Assembly (NCBI RefSeq): GCF_021789175.1
Contig: NZ_CP084560.1
Coordinates: forward strand, 868,001 to 932,000
Length of the DNA: 64,000 nt
Source: Arthrobacter sp. FW306-2-2C-D06B
GTDB lineage: Bacteria > Actinomycetota > Actinomycetes > Actinomycetales > Micrococcaceae
Direction of reading: 5' to 3'
Positions 7,740 to 19,039 of this stretch are shown here, in pieces; position 1 is the first letter of the stretch, and every line of letters starts with the position of its first letter. The notes below the pieces were generated by a model. The model worked only from the letters and a program-made list of their open reading frames with translations. It was not told the DNA's origin and did no database searches. A program made the position numbers and the translations under genes.

Positions 7740-8558
7740 TTGAATCGCGAAGAACGCAACGAGTTGGTGCTGCAGCACTTGCCACTCGTTGGCTACTTGG
7801 TGTCGGAGCTCTGCGCGAGAGCTTCTCATTTGTCGCGCGACGATTTCGCATCGGTAGGGTCCGTGGCGTTGATAACGTCTGCCGATTCCTTCGATCCGAA
7901 CCTCGGAGTCCCCTTCGGCGCATTTGCGCGCCGCCGCATCGTCGGAGCCTTTGCGGACGAGATGCGGGCCAGCGACTGGGCCACGCGCTCTGCGCGCAAA
8001 CGCATCAAGGAAACCATGTCGGTCCAGGAAACGCTGTCCGGCCTCCTTGGCCGCACGCCGTCGGTCGCCGAAACCGCATCAGCCCTGGGTGTCGAACGCA
8101 GCGTGGTGGAAGCCGCCCTGGCCGACGCCGCACGGACGCTGTCGCCGCTGGACGACGTCGTGGTGGACACCGTCGCGGCCGACACCATCTCCCCGGAGCA
8201 CTCGGTCTTGGCCGATGAGCGCCTCAAGTACCTTCGCGCCGCCGTCGCGGCCCTGCCGGAAAAGATGCGGTACGTCGTCGAGGAGATCTACTTCGGCGGG
8301 CGGACCGTCAAGGAACTCGCCGAGGAACTCGGTTCCACGCACGCTGCGGTCTCACAACAGCGCGCCGAGGGCATCCGCCTCATGCGCGATGGGCTGTCCG
8401 CGCATTACGCGGACGATCCCGGGCAATCCTTCGAGCCCCAATCGCGCATTACTGCCCGACGCCGGCACGACTACCTCTCGACGCTTGCCACCGCTACCTT
8501 GGGCGGAATTACCCGTAGTTTCAGCTCGCCTGATGCTGCCTTGAACCGGGCTGTCTAG
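7740..8558 (+). CDS. fliA: FliA-type (sigma-28 family) RNA polymerase sigma factor
   Basis: This is a 272-residue sigma-70-superfamily protein likely to direct late flagellar gene transcription. Region 2 is recognisable in FDPNLGVPFGAFARRRIVGAF and the DEMRASDWATRSARKR stretch typical of FliA/WhiG. Region 3 is in LGRTPSVAETASALGV. Region 4 is the helix-turn-helix around VKELAEELGSTHAAVSQQRA. The TTG at 7740 is the preferred start: a run of G (GGGGGGA, 7728-7734) lies five bases upstream, and the open frame further upstream (from 7614) is AT-rich and not protein-like. It diverges from flgN. WhiG is an alternative family name, but the context favours FliA. Confidence 0.86.
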   Translation: MNREERNELVLQHLPLVGYLVSELCARASHLSRDDFASVGSVALITSADSFDPNLGVPFGAFARRRIVGAFADEMRASDWATRSARKRIKETMSVQETLSGLLGRTPSVAETASALGVERSVVEAALADAARTLSPLDDVVVDTVAADTISPEHSVLADERLKYLRAAVAALPEKMRYVVEEIYFGGRTVKELAEELGSTHAAVSQQRAEGIRLMRDGLSAHYADDPGQSFEPQSRITARRRHDYLSTLATATLGGITRSFSSPDAALNRAV

Positions 8559-8566
8559 ACTCAGCC

Positions 8567-10108
8567 TTACTTTGCGGTGGGCACGCGTCGGAGCACGACG
8601 GCGGCAAGGACTGCCGCTCCCGCCATCAATACCAGCCCGATCGCCGCCGTGATGTGGACGCCCGATTCAAAGGCGGCACGCGCGGCGGTGGCCAGGGCGT
8701 CGCCCAATGGCTGGGGCAGCGTGGCCGCAACGTCCATGGCTCCGGCGAGCGTCTCCCGCGAGCGTTCGGCTGCGTGGCCGGACAATTCGCCCGGGAGCAG
8801 CAAGTGGTGTTGGTAGGACGCTGTCAGGATGGAGCCGAGCACGGCCGTGCCCAGCAATGATCCGAGTTCGTAACCCGTTTCCGAGATCGCCGATGCCGCA
8901 CCCGCCTTGTCGGCGGGAACCGCGCCGAGGATCAGGTCGTTGGAGATGGTCTCCGCCGAACCGACCCCGATGGCCAGCAGCAGGAGTGCCGTCAAAAGAT
9001 ACCCGGGCCCCTGGCTGTGGTTGCCCAGGGAGGCCACGAGGTATCCAACCGCGCTCAGTGCCAGCCCCGATGCCACCACCAGGCCCGGGCGGATCCGCTT
9101 GACGAGTGGAACCACCACCAGGCCCGCCACCATGGTGGCCAGCAGTGCCGGAACCATCGCGATACCCGCCTGCATCGGGGATTGGCCTTCCACGAGCTGC
9201 AAGTGCTGCGCGAAGAAGTAGATGAAGCCCGTCATGGAGAAAAGGGACAAGACGTTGGCCGTGATGGCAGTGCTGAAGACCTTGTTCCGGAAAAGCCGTA
9301 CATCCAACATCGGCGATGCCAAAGAGCGCTGCCGGCGCACGAAGACGATTCCCATGGCCAGGCCGAATGCCATGAAGGCCGCGGACCCGGGGCCAAAACC
9401 GTGCACGGCGGCCTCCTTGATTCCATAAACCACGGGGGCCATGGTCAAGATGGACAGCACGACGCTGGGCACGTCCGGCTTGCCCGGGTTGCGATCCTTG
9501 GACTCCGGAATGAGGGACGGGCCGAAGGCGAGCAGGGGCAGCAACAGTGGCACCGCAACCAGGAACACGGCTCCCCACCAGAAGTGCTCCACGAGCCAGC
9601 CGCCGAAGATCGGCCCGAGCGCGGCGCCGCCGGAGAATCCGGCGGCCCATACAGCGACGGCGAGCCGACGGCGGCTCGGGTCCGGGAAGATGTTGCGGAT
9701 CAAGGACAGCGTGGACGGCATGAGCATGGCTCCGAAGATGCCCATGCCGGCACGTCCGGCGATGAGCCATTCAGCCGATGGCGCGAAGGCGGTGGCCGCG
9801 GAAACGGCGGCGAACCCGGTGCTGCCGGTCAACAGCAAGCGGCGGCGGCCGATCCTGTCTCCCAGGTTTCCCATGGACACCAAGAGTGCGGCAAGCACAA
9901 GCGCATAGGCATCGACGACCCATAGCAGCTGCACGCCCCCGACTTCCAGCGAACGGGCGATTTGCGGAAGGGCAAATGTCAGCGCCGTATTGTCCACAGC
10001 CACCAGCAACACGGGGAACATCAGGAGTGCGAGGGCAGCCCAATCGCGCCACGGGGCGGATTGGATCGAAGGGGTACGGGGGTGCTGGGTTGTGGACGGG
10101 CTGAACAT
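8567..10108 (-). CDS. DHA2-family (14-helix) MFS drug efflux transporter
   Basis: This is a proton-driven multidrug exporter of the EmrB/QacA type, 513 residues with 14 hydrophobic segments. Motif A lies between helices 2 and 3 (GNLGDRIGRRRLLLTG), and the DHA2-type N-terminus reads FPVLLVAVDNTALTFALPQI. The ATG at 10108 is chosen over the open frame to 10144, because the longer version would run through the palindromic operator at 10115-10140. The divergent TetR-family gene is very likely its repressor. Substrate cannot be told from sequence; dyes, quaternary ammonium compounds and antibiotics are typical for the family. Confidence 0.9.
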   Translation of the reverse strand: MFSPSTTQHPRTPSIQSAPWRDWAALALLMFPVLLVAVDNTALTFALPQIARSLEVGGVQLLWVVDAYALVLAALLVSMGNLGDRIGRRRLLLTGSTGFAAVSAATAFAPSAEWLIAGRAGMGIFGAMLMPSTLSLIRNIFPDPSRRRLAVAVWAAGFSGGAALGPIFGGWLVEHFWWGAVFLVAVPLLLPLLAFGPSLIPESKDRNPGKPDVPSVVLSILTMAPVVYGIKEAAVHGFGPGSAAFMAFGLAMGIVFVRRQRSLASPMLDVRLFRNKVFSTAITANVLSLFSMTGFIYFFAQHLQLVEGQSPMQAGIAMVPALLATMVAGLVVVPLVKRIRPGLVVASGLALSAVGYLVASLGNHSQGPGYLLTALLLLAIGVGSAETISNDLILGAVPADKAGAASAISETGYELGSLLGTAVLGSILTASYQHHLLLPGELSGHAAERSRETLAGAMDVAATLPQPLGDALATAARAAFESGVHITAAIGLVLMAGAAVLAAVVLRRVPTAK

Positions 10109-10114
10109 GAAGAT

Positions 10115-10140
10115 AACTGTACCGTCTGGACGGTATAGTT
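10115..10140. promoter_or_regulatory. Palindromic operator for the TetR-family regulator
   Basis: The half-sites AACTGTACCGTC and GACGGTATAGTT are inverted repeats with one mismatch, separated by two bases. The site lies between the divergent MFS start (10108) and TetR start, where a TetR-family repressor would control both genes. Confidence 0.75.
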
Positions 10141-10179
10141 TCAATTCGACTCATAAAATTGGCAACATCGAACTAAGGG

Positions 10180-10740
10180 ATGATGGACACCATGCCGCGA
10201 AAACCTATTGCCCGGGACGCTGTCCTGGATGCCTTTGAAGCCCTGCTGATCGAGGTGGGGGAGCGGGCTGCCACCCTGGACGCCGTCGCCAAGCGCGCAG
10301 GCGTATCCAAGGGCGGACTGCTCTACCATTTCCCGAACAAGGAAGCCATGATCGGTTCCTTGCTCGAACGCATGGACGGGCTGGCCGCGCTGGACATCGA
10401 GGCAATGAAGGCAGCCCCCGAAGGTGCCGCCGCGTTCTTTATCAAGTCTTCCCTGTGGGCGGATACTCCCTTGGACCGGGTGTTTGTGGCGGCGACGCGC
10501 CTCGCGGAAGTAGCCCATGAAGAAACCCGCAGGCGTTTCGCCGGGATCCAGCAACAATGGCTCGATGTCCTCGCCGAGGAAGTGGGGCCCGAAATGGCCA
10601 AAGCGGTCCGGTACATGGGCGATGGACTTTACTTCAACGCAATGCTTGAAGGCGGCGCCGGTGATACGGAAGTCAAGGCCAGCGCGAGAAGCGCCGACGT
10701 CGGTGCGCTGCTGGCCGCCGTCGAACGCCTCCGTGACTGA
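10180..10740 (+). CDS. TetR/AcrR-family transcriptional repressor
   Basis: This is a 186-residue one-component regulator. The N-terminal helix-turn-helix spans about residues 9-55 (ATLDAVAKRAGVSKGGLLYHF is the classic recognition region with the YHFPNKEAM continuation). The C-terminal helical domain is of the ligand-binding type. It is divergent from the efflux gene with the operator between, so it probably represses both itself and the pump until a substrate binds. Three ATG codons (10180, 10183, 10192) are possible starts; 10192 gives the most typical TetR N-terminus, MPRKPIARDAVLDAF. A 66-bp palindrome begins eight bases after the stop codon. Confidence 0.9.
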   Translation: MMDTMPRKPIARDAVLDAFEALLIEVGERAATLDAVAKRAGVSKGGLLYHFPNKEAMIGSLLERMDGLAALDIEAMKAAPEGAAAFFIKSSLWADTPLDRVFVAATRLAEVAHEETRRRFAGIQQQWLDVLAEEVGPEMAKAVRYMGDGLYFNAMLEGGAGDTEVKASARSADVGALLAAVERLRD

Positions 10741-10747
10741 GCGGCGG

Positions 10748-10813
10748 CCCAACTGACTCGCAGTAGATGTCGTTTTGAGGCTCCAAAACGACAAAAAGTG
10801 CGAGTCAGTTGGG
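10748..10813. repeat. 66-bp palindromic repeat, copy 2 (after the tetR stop)
   Basis: The outer arms CCCAACTGACTCGCA and TGCGAGTCAGTTGGG are perfect 15-bp inverted repeats. The inner arms TGTCGTTTTG and CAAAACGACA are also perfect. It could act as a transcription-stopping hairpin for tetR, though no long T-run follows. The rest of the gap to the riboswitch (10814-10935) shows no further gene. Confidence 0.9.
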
Positions 10814-10935
10814 AAAGTCGGGCGGCTCGGTGACCATATTTGCGGACGCGGGCAGTCCATAGGACAATTGAGAGTTGTGGCAGCCGTCACCGGCAACCAC
10901 GATCTGATTCACATAACTGAATACGCCTTTGATCT

Positions 10936-11137
10936 GCGGCGGGAGAGTCCTGCAGGCATGTGATGCAGGCGCCGTAGGAGCAAATCCTCCCCAGGAATCT
11001 CTCAGGCCCACGCACCGCCGCGGCAAGGCAACTCTGGAAAGCAGTACGCTGACGTGTGCTCACCGACGGTGCAAGCGGAACAGTGCCACAAGCACGGATT
11101 CGCGGAAACTCTCAGGTCCAATACAGAGCGGGGAGGA
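10936..11137 (+). ncRNA. Tandem glycine riboswitch upstream of gcvP
   Basis: Two glycine aptamers lie in series in the gcvP leader. Aptamer 1 (about 10936-11042) has GGGAGAG, GCCGTAGGAGCAA, GGAATCTCTCAGGC and CTCTGGAAA in the conserved order. Aptamer 2 (about 11050-11137) has CACCGACGG, CTCTCAGGTCCAA and CAGAGCGGGG. In known examples glycine binding turns the downstream cleavage genes on. The gcvP start lies about 50 bases after the second aptamer, so the expression platform must sit in that short stretch. Confidence 0.9.
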
Positions 11138-11188
11138 ACCCGATTAGCTGTGGCGTACCCTGCGCCGCCTTATTAATGGAGTTCCTTC

Positions 11189-14035
11189 GTGACGGTTAGT
11201 TCAACCTCCACTACGTTCGTAGACCGGCATATCGGCGCCCGCCGCCAGGCCGACATTGACATCATGCTCAAGTCGGTTGGTTACGACAGTGTCGATTCGC
11301 TCGTAGACACCGCGGTTCCCAATGACATCCGCCAGGACGTCGCACTCAGGCTCCAGAACGCCCTCAGCGAGGTGGAAGTTCTGGCTGAACTTCGCAAGCT
11401 GGCGGCCAAGAACAAGACGGCCGTGCAGATGATCGGCCAGGGCTACTACGACACCGTCACTCCGCCGGTGATCCGCCGCAACATCCTCGAATCCCCGGCC
11501 TGGTACACGGCCTACACGCCGTACCAGCCGGAAATCTCCCAGGGCCGCCTCGAAGCCCTGCTGAACTTCCAGACGATGGTCCAGGACCTCGTGGGCCTGC
11601 CCATCGCCAATGCCTCCCTGCTGGACGAAGCCACCGCCGTCGCCGAAGCGGTCCTCATGATGCGCCGCGCCAACAAGAACAAGACGGCCCACGACGGCAA
11701 GACAGTCCTCGACGCCGACTGCCTCCCGCAGACCATCGCTATCGTGAAGGGCCGCGCCGAGGCGTTGGGCTTCGAGGTGGAGATCGCGGACCTGTCCCAG
11801 GGCCTGCCCGACGGCGACATCAACGGCATCGTGCTGCAGCAGCCGGGCGTTTCGGGCCGGGTGTTCGACCACTCCGCCGTGATCGCCGCCGCCAAGGAAC
11901 GCGGCGCGCTCGTCACCGTCGCCGCGGATCTCCTCGCCCTCACCCTGATCACGCCTCCGGGCGAGCAGGGCGCCGACATCGCCGTCGGCTCCACCCAGCG
12001 CTTCGGCGTGCCGCTGTTCTTCGGCGGCCCGCACGCCGCGTACATGGCGGTCCAGAAGGGCCTCGAGCGCTCCATGCCGGGCCGCTTGGTGGGCGTTTCC
12101 AAGGACGACGCCGGCACTCCGGCCTACCGCCTCGCGCTCCAGACCCGCGAGCAGCACATCCGCCGCGAGAAAGCGACGTCCAACATCTGCACCGCGCAGG
12201 CCCTGTTGGCCATCGTTTCCTCGATGTACGCCGTCTACCACGGCCCCGATGGCCTGAAGGCGATCGCCGAGACCGCCCACAACCACGCCCGGACCCTGGC
12301 TGCGTCCTTGAAGGCCGCCGGCCTTGAGGTCCTGCACGGCAGCTTCTTCGACACCGTCACCGTCCGCGTCCCGGGCAAGGCAGCCGGGATCGTTGCTGCT
12401 GCCGAGGCCAAGGGCATCAACCTGCGCGCCATCGACGCCGACACCGTAGGAATCTCTGTTGACGAGACGACGACGGCGACCGTCCTCGCCGACGTCGCTG
12501 CGGCGTTCGGCGCCACGGTGTCCGGTGACGGCGCGGGTTTCGCCCTGGAGGCCGCCGTCGAGCGCTCTTCCGACTACCTTCAGCACCCGGTGTTCAACAC
12601 CCACCGTTCCGAGACCCAGCTGCTGCGCTACATCCGCAAGCTTTCGGACCGCGACCTGGCGCTGGACCGCACTATGATCCCGCTGGGATCGTGCACCATG
12701 AAGTTGAACGCCACCGCAGAGATGGAAGCCATCTCCTGGCCGGAATTCGCCTCGATCCACCCGTTCGCCCCGGATTCCCAGACCGAAGGCTGGCGCGAGC
12801 TCATCACGGACCTGGAATCCCAGCTGACCGAGATCACCGGTTACGACCAGGTCTCCATCCAGCCCAACGCCGGTTCCCAGGGCGAACTCGCGGGCCTGCT
12901 GGCTATCCGCGGCTACCACCACTCCCGCGGTGACATCCAGCGCAACGTCTGCCTCATCCCGGCTTCCGCCCACGGCACCAACGCCGCCTCGGCAGTGTTG
13001 GCCGGTATGAAGGTGGTGGTGGTTGCCACGGCTGCCGATGGCACCATCGACCACGCGGACCTGCAGGCCAAGATCGACGCCAACAAGGACGTTCTCTCGG
13101 CCATCATGATCACCTACCCGTCCACGCACGGCGTGTACGACGCCGACGTGCGCGAAGTCTGCGACTCCGTGCACGCGGCCGGCGGCCAGGTGTACATCGA
13201 CGGCGCCAACCTGAACGCCCTGGTCGGCCTGGCCCAGCCCGGCAAGTTCGGCGGCGATGTGTCCCACCTGAACCTGCACAAAACCTTCTGCATCCCGCAC
13301 GGTGGCGGCGGGCCGGGCGTCGGCCCGGTCGCGGCCAAGGCGCACCTTGCACCGTTCATGCCCGGCAATGCCGCGGCTTGGGACGAAGGCAACGACGTTC
13401 CGATCTCGGCTTCACGCTTCGGGTCGGCCGGTGTCCTCCCGATTTCCTGGGCCTACGTAAAGCTCATGGGTGGCGAAGGGCTCACCGAAGCCACGAAGTC
13501 CGCGCTGCTTGCTGCGAACTACATCGCCTCGCGCCTCAACGAGTACTTTCCCGTTCTCTACACCGGTGAAGGCGGACTCGTGGCCCACGAGTGCATCCTT
13601 GACCTGCGCGAACTGACGGCCAAGACCGGCGTCACCGCGGAGGACGTGGCCAAGCGCCTCATCGACTACGGTTTCCACGCTCCCACCCTGGCGTTCCCGG
13701 TCGCGGGCACCCTGATGGTGGAGCCCACCGAATCCGAGGACCTCGGCGAGATCGACCGCTTCATCGAAGCCATGATCACCATCCGCAAGGAAATCGACCA
13801 GGTTGCCCACGGCGACTTCACGGTGGAGAACAGCCCGCTGCGCCACGCACCGCACACCGCGGCCGCCGTCGTCTCCTCGGACTGGAACCGTGAATACTCC
13901 CGCGAGCAGGCCGTCTTCCCGGTCCACCACCTCAAGCAGGACAAGTACTTCCCGCCCGTAGGCCGCATCGACGGTGCCGCTGGCGACCGTAACCTGGTCT
14001 GCTCGTGCCCTCCGATCGAAGCCTTCGAGAACTAA
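11189..14035 (+). CDS. gcvP: Glycine dehydrogenase (decarboxylating), glycine cleavage P-protein
   Basis: This PLP enzyme decarboxylates glycine and passes the aminomethyl group to lipoylated GcvH. The 948-residue single chain fuses the two halves found as separate subunits in some bacteria. The PLP lysine is K698 in [18 protein letters not shown]. The N-terminal half includes [18 protein letters not shown]. The GTG start at 11189 follows an ATGGAG ribosome site and lies directly after the riboswitch. The gcvT ATG follows 13 bases after the stop, indicating an operon. Confidence 0.97.
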   Translation: MTVSSTSTTFVDRHIGARRQADIDIMLKSVGYDSVDSLVDTAVPNDIRQDVALRLQNALSEVEVLAELRKLAAKNKTAVQMIGQGYYDTVTPPVIRRNILESPAWYTAYTPYQPEISQGRLEALLNFQTMVQDLVGLPIANASLLDEATAVAEAVLMMRRANKNKTAHDGKTVLDADCLPQTIAIVKGRAEALGFEVEIADLSQGLPDGDINGIVLQQPGVSGRVFDHSAVIAAAKERGALVTVAADLLALTLITPPGEQGADIAVGSTQRFGVPLFFGGPHAAYMAVQKGLERSMPGRLVGVSKDDAGTPAYRLALQTREQHIRREKATSNICTAQALLAIVSSMYAVYHGPDGLKAIAETAHNHARTLAASLKAAGLEVLHGSFFDTVTVRVPGKAAGIVAAAEAKGINLRAIDADTVGISVDETTTATVLADVAAAFGATVSGDGAGFALEAAVERSSDYLQHPVFNTHRSETQLLRYIRKLSDRDLALDRTMIPLGSCTMKLNATAEMEAISWPEFASIHPFAPDSQTEGWRELITDLESQLTEITGYDQVSIQPNAGSQGELAGLLAIRGYHHSRGDIQRNVCLIPASAHGTNAASAVLAGMKVVVVATAADGTIDHADLQAKIDANKDVLSAIMITYPSTHGVYDADVREVCDSVHAAGGQVYIDGANLNALVGLAQPGKFGGDVSHLNLHKTFCIPHGGGGPGVGPVAAKAHLAPFMPGNAAAWDEGNDVPISASRFGSAGVLPISWAYVKLMGGEGLTEATKSALLAANYIASRLNEYFPVLYTGEGGLVAHECILDLRELTAKTGVTAEDVAKRLIDYGFHAPTLAFPVAGTLMVEPTESEDLGEIDRFIEAMITIRKEIDQVAHGDFTVENSPLRHAPHTAAAVVSSDWNREYSREQAVFPVHHLKQDKYFPPVGRIDGAAGDRNLVCSCPPIEAFEN

Positions 14036-14048
14036 AGGACTCCTCACG

Positions 14049-15182
14049 ATGACTGAGAACTACACTGCGCTCTACGAAGAGCACAAGAAGCTCGGCGCTT
14101 CCTTCACCGATTTCGGTGGCTGGCAGATGCCCCTGAAGTACTCCTCCGAACTGGCCGAGCACCACGCAGTCCGCCAGTCCGCGGGCCTGTTCGACCTCTC
14201 CCACATGGGCGAAGTCTGGGTCACCGGTCCGGAAGCCGCGGCATTCCTGGACTACGCCTTGGTGGGCAAGATCTCCGCCATGTCGATTGGCAAGGCCAAG
14301 TACTCGCTGATCTGCCAGGAAGACGGCGGCATCATCGACGACCTCATCACGTATCGTCGCGGCGATGCCAAGTTCCTGGTGGTTCCGAACGCCGGCAACG
14401 CCAAGGTTGTGGCCGAGGCACTGGCGCAGCGGGCTGCCAACTTTGACGTCGTCGTCGAGGACGCCTCCGCGGCAACCTCCCTGATCGCCGTCCAGGGTCC
14501 CAAGGCGGAAGAAATCCTCCTCCGCTTGGTCCCGGCGGAACAGCACTCGCTGGTCACCGAACTCAAGTACTACGCCGCCGTCGAGGTGCCCTTCGCCTTC
14601 GCCGGGAGCACCACGGAACTGCTGCTCGCCCGCACCGGCTACACGGGCGAGGACGGCTTCGAAATCTTCGTGGACAACGATGCCGCCGCCGCCCTGTGGC
14701 AAGCAATCGCGGCAGTTGCCCAGGACGGCGAGCTGATCCCCGCCGGCCTGGCCTCGCGTGACTCTCTGCGCCTCGAAGCCGGCATGCCCCTCTACGGCAA
14801 CGAGCTCTCCCGCGAGGGCAACCCCTTCTCGGCAGGCCTGGGTCCCGTTGTCTCGCTCGCCAAGGAAAGCGACTTCGTAGGCCGCACCGCCCTGGAAGCC
14901 TTGAAGGCCGCAGGCGCCGGTTCAACCAGCGGCCGCAAGCTGGTTGGCCTCAAGGGCTTGGGCCGCCGCGCCGGTCGCAGCCACTACCCGGTCCTCAAGG
15001 ACGGCATAGTGGTCGGCGAAGTCACCTCCGGCCAGCCCAGCCCCACGCTCGGCTACCCGGTCGCGCTTGCCTACGTCGACGTCGAACACGCCGAGCCAGG
15101 CACGGCCCTGGACGTAGACCTGCGCGGCAAGTCCGAGCCGTTCGAAGTTGTCGCACTGCCGTTCTACAAGCGAGTCAAGTAA
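14049..15182 (+). CDS. gcvT: Aminomethyltransferase, glycine cleavage T-protein
   Basis: GcvT transfers the one-carbon unit from aminomethyl-GcvH to tetrahydrofolate, releasing ammonia. The 377-residue product has the conserved start YTALYEEHKKLGASFTDFGG and the folate-binding core with LFDLSHMGEV. The ARTGYTGEDGFEIF block follows, then the C-terminal barrel with PVLKDGIVVGEVTSGQPSPT. The ATG at 14049 has an AAAGGAC site ten bases upstream; the frame further upstream lies inside gcvP. The next 535 bases carry repeats rather than a gene, so gcvH may be transcribed separately. Confidence 0.96.
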   Translation: MTENYTALYEEHKKLGASFTDFGGWQMPLKYSSELAEHHAVRQSAGLFDLSHMGEVWVTGPEAAAFLDYALVGKISAMSIGKAKYSLICQEDGGIIDDLITYRRGDAKFLVVPNAGNAKVVAEALAQRAANFDVVVEDASAATSLIAVQGPKAEEILLRLVPAEQHSLVTELKYYAAVEVPFAFAGSTTELLLARTGYTGEDGFEIFVDNDAAAALWQAIAAVAQDGELIPAGLASRDSLRLEAGMPLYGNELSREGNPFSAGLGPVVSLAKESDFVGRTALEALKAAGAGSTSGRKLVGLKGLGRRAGRSHYPVLKDGIVVGEVTSGQPSPTLGYPVALAYVDVEHAEPGTALDVDLRGKSEPFEVVALPFYKRVK

Positions 15183-15277
15183 GTCGTCTCGCCTTAGGCC
15201 CGTCGGATCCGGGGGGTGGCTGGGAGCCGCGGTCCCGGCGGGTTGCGTGACCGTGGTTGCGTTAGCCCGTCGGGTCC

Positions 15278-15356
15278 GACATCCTCTGCATGCTCGGTCG
15301 CGAAGACGCCCGCTAAGCGGACGTGTCGCTCCCTTAGACGCATGCTGCCGGATGCC
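15278..15356 (+). repeat. 79-bp hairpin repeat, copy A
   Basis: It matches the reverse complement of 17461-17539 with three mismatches over 79 bases. Each end contains GCATGC and a GATCC-like segment in inverted order (GACATCC...GCATGC and GCATGC...GGATGCC), so a single strand can fold into an imperfect hairpin. Confidence 0.85.
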
Positions 15357-15420
15357 GGCACCCGATGGGGCCGTCCAGCTCACCTTCGAATCAGCTCACC
15401 GCGGGTTCAGTTTCAGTCCG

Positions 15421-15454
15421 GCACCTTTGGTTCGCTTTCGAAAGCCAAAGGTGC
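15421..15454. repeat. Nested inverted repeat, 34 bp
   Basis: The outer arms are GCACCTTTG and CAAAGGTGC, around a perfect palindrome GCTTTCGAAAGC at 15434-15445. It could be a regulatory site or a hairpin in the gcvT-gcvH gap; no known family is recognised. Confidence 0.6.
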
Positions 15455-15602
15455 TGGATGATGGGCCACCTGCCGCAGCTTGGGCCCGCGGAAACTGAAT
15501 CGGCCCACGGGAACCACGGGTTACCGACTAAAACCCGAAAGGGCCAGCGTTCTTTTCCGGAACTGTTGGCCCCGAAAACTGAACTGACGGAGGGCGGGTG
15601 AC

Positions 15603-15657
15603 GGGATTCCGGCAGCGTGCGTCTAAGCGAGGCACGAGCGAGCACGCCGAGGAATTC
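15603..15657 (-). repeat. Short diverged relative of the 79-bp repeat, copy C
   Basis: It shares the head (TTCCGGCAGCGTGCGTCTAAG) and tail (GAGCACGCCGAGGAAT) of the 79-bp repeat but lacks about 25 bases of the middle. The arms differ from copies A and B in a matched way: GCATGC in both arms becomes GCGTGC and GCACGC. It has the same orientation as copy B. Confidence 0.6.
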
Positions 15658-15717
15658 CGTTATCCGCCACCCAACCTGACCACAACTGTTTTTTTAGACC
15701 AACGCAAAGGAAAAAAC

Positions 15718-16097
15718 ATGGCAAAAGTTGCACCTGAACTCCAGTACTCCGACGAGCACGAGTGGGTTGCCCGCGAAGCCGGCAACCTTGTGTCCGTCGG
15801 TATCTCGGCCGTGGCCACCGATGCCCTCGGCGACATCGTGTACGTCGACTTGCCCGAGGTCGGTTCCGCTGTGACTGCGGGGGAGACCTGCGGCGAGGTT
15901 GAGTCCACCAAGTCCGTCTCGGACCTGTACTCCCCGGTGACGGGCGAGATCACGGAAGTGAACTCCGCCGTCGTCGACGATCCTGCCCTGATAAACAACG
16001 ATCCGTACGGTGCGGGGTGGCTCTTCAAGGTCGCCGCCGAGTCCGACGGTCCGCTGCTTTCCGCCGAGGAATACGCTTCCAAGAACGGTGGCGAGCT

Positions 16098-16101
<4 letters not shown>
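15718..16101 (+). CDS. gcvH: Glycine cleavage H-protein, lipoyl carrier
   Basis: GcvH is a 127-residue carrier whose lipoyl arm shuttles the aminomethyl intermediate between GcvP, GcvT and the dihydrolipoyl dehydrogenase. The lipoylated lysine is K65 in [18 protein letters not shown]. The ATG at 15718 follows an AAAGGAAA site; the upstream continuation of the frame lies in repeat DNA. The stop overlaps the GTG of glyA (GTGA), so GcvH and GlyA are probably made in step. The lipoate-attachment genes and the L-protein are not in the window. Confidence 0.96.
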
Positions 16102-17435
<1,334 letters not shown>

Positions 17436-17460
17436 GGTTCTCCGGGCCCGGAGGGGGCTG

Positions 17461-17539
17461 GGCATCCGGCAGCATGCGTCTAAGGGAGCGTCACGTCCGC
17501 GCAGCGGGCGTCTTCGCGACCGAGCATGCAGAGGATGTC
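17461..17539 (-). repeat. 79-bp hairpin repeat, copy B (inverted relative to A)
   Basis: It is the reverse complement of copy A with three mismatches in 79 bases. It lies between the glyA stop and sdaA. Together A and B form a long inverted pair enclosing gcvH-glyA. Confidence 0.85.
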
Positions 17540-17583
17540 CGGCTCCCTCCCCACCCAACCACTCACCTAGTTAGGAACCGACA

Positions 17584-19014
17584 ATGGCTGTTGGCGTCTT
17601 CGATCTTTTCTCTATTGGGATTGGTCCTTCGAGTTCGCATACTGTGGGGCCGATGCGGGCTGCTGCGGTCTTTGCGGGCGAGCTCAAGGAGTCCGGTGCC
17701 CTGGAACGGGTGGCGTCCCTGCGCGTTGACCTGTACGGTTCCTTGGCTGCTACGGGCCGCGGGCACGGCACCATGACCGCTGTGCTGTTGGGCCTGGAGG
17801 GCTACCACCCCGAGGAGATCCTCCCCGAGGAAGTGGAGGAACGGCTCGCCTCGATCGCCGAAACCGGCACGCTGAACCTTTGCGGCGCCGTCGATCCCGA
17901 GTCCGGGGTGTCCCTCCCGTACGGGGAAGCGGACATGATCCTGCACCCGCTCACGGTCCTGCCCCGGCACACGAACGGCATGAAGTTCTCCGTGTGCGAC
18001 GCCGAGGGCGAGGTGCTCCACGAGGCCACGTTCTTTTCCGTGGGCGGCGGCTTCATCGTCCGCGAAGGCGAAGAGGACGCAGCCCAGAAGGAACTGGAGG
18101 AGTCCAAGAAGGAACTCCCGCTGCCCTTCCGCACGGCCGCCGAACTCATGGGCCGCTGTTCCTCCAAGGGGCTTGGCATCTCGGACATCATGTTCATCAA
18201 CGAGCGCGCCTCCCGGACCGAAGAGGAAATCCGCGAAGGCCTGCTGCACATCTACTCTGTCATGGAGGCCTGTGTCGAGACGTCCCTCAAGCGCGAAGGC
18301 GTGCTGCCCGGCGGACTGAAGGTCCGGCGTCGGGCTCCCGACTGGCACGAGCGGCTCCTGAAGGAAACCAAAGACCAGGACCCTGACTACCGGGATCCGA
18401 AGTACTGGCAGGAATGGGTGAACCTCATCGCGCTGGCCGTGAACGAGGAAAACGCGTCGGGCGGACGCGTGGTCACCGCGCCGACGAACGGCGCCGCCGG
18501 GATCATCCCGGCCGTGCTGTACTACGCCCTGCATTTCGCCCCGGGCATGGACAAGGCCACGCAACAGGACCGCGACGAGACGATCGTGAAGTTCCTGCTC
18601 GCCGCGGGTGCCGTCGGGGTGCTCTACAAGGAGCAGGCCTCGATCTCCGGCGCCGAAGTGGGCTGCCAGGGCGAAGTGGGTTCAGCGTCTTCGATGGCCG
18701 CCGCCGGCCTGGCGGAAGTCATGGGCGGCTCCCCGGGACAGGTGGAGAACGCGGCGGAGATCGCGATGGAACACAACCTGGGCCTGACGTGCGACCCGAT
18801 CGGCGGGCTCGTGCAGATCCCGTGCATCGAACGCAACGCGATCGCCGCGGCGAAGGCCATCAACGCCGCGAAGATGGCGCTCTGGGGCGACGGCACCCAC
18901 CGCGTCTCGCTGGACGAGGTCATCGTGACCATGCGCGAGACGGGCAAGGACATGTCCTCCAAGTACAAGGAAACCGCCATGGGCGGCCTCGCGGTCAACG
19001 TCGTGGAATGCTGA
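17584..19014 (+). CDS. sdaA: L-serine ammonia-lyase, single-chain iron-sulfur type
   Basis: This enzyme deaminates L-serine to pyruvate and ammonia using an oxygen-labile 4Fe-4S cluster. The 476-residue chain fuses the beta domain ([18 protein letters not shown] near the start) and the alpha domain. Likely cluster cysteines are C361 ([15 protein letters not shown]), C403 (GLTCDPIGG) and C414 (IPCIER). It follows glyA by about 150 bases and completes a glycine to serine to pyruvate route. The convergent neighbour is a reductase. An imperfect hairpin with CGGAAGG/CCTTCCG arms (19040-19074) lies between the two stops and might end both transcripts. Confidence 0.96.
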   Translation: MAVGVFDLFSIGIGPSSSHTVGPMRAAAVFAGELKESGALERVASLRVDLYGSLAATGRGHGTMTAVLLGLEGYHPEEILPEEVEERLASIAETGTLNLCGAVDPESGVSLPYGEADMILHPLTVLPRHTNGMKFSVCDAEGEVLHEATFFSVGGGFIVREGEEDAAQKELEESKKELPLPFRTAAELMGRCSSKGLGISDIMFINERASRTEEEIREGLLHIYSVMEACVETSLKREGVLPGGLKVRRRAPDWHERLLKETKDQDPDYRDPKYWQEWVNLIALAVNEENASGGRVVTAPTNGAAGIIPAVLYYALHFAPGMDKATQQDRDETIVKFLLAAGAVGVLYKEQASISGAEVGCQGEVGSASSMAAAGLAEVMGGSPGQVENAAEIAMEHNLGLTCDPIGGLVQIPCIERNAIAAAKAINAAKMALWGDGTHRVSLDEVIVTMRETGKDMSSKYKETAMGGLAVNVVEC

Positions 19015-19039
19015 CGACACCACCTCCAGCGATCGACGC

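Larger units (their letters stand above)
15183..15717. other. 535-bp gene-free region with repeats between gcvT and gcvH
   Basis: I see no credible coding sequence. It contains a 79-bp repeat (15278-15356), a nested palindrome at 15421-15454, and a shorter diverged relative of the 79-bp repeat (about 15603-15657). Several TTCAGTTT/AAACTGAA pieces could pair over longer range. It must also contain any separate gcvH promoter. No second glycine aptamer was found. Confidence 0.7.

Noticed and set aside
15183..15717. A second glycine riboswitch before gcvH
   Set aside because: None of the conserved aptamer blocks are present; the region is made of repeats and palindromes.
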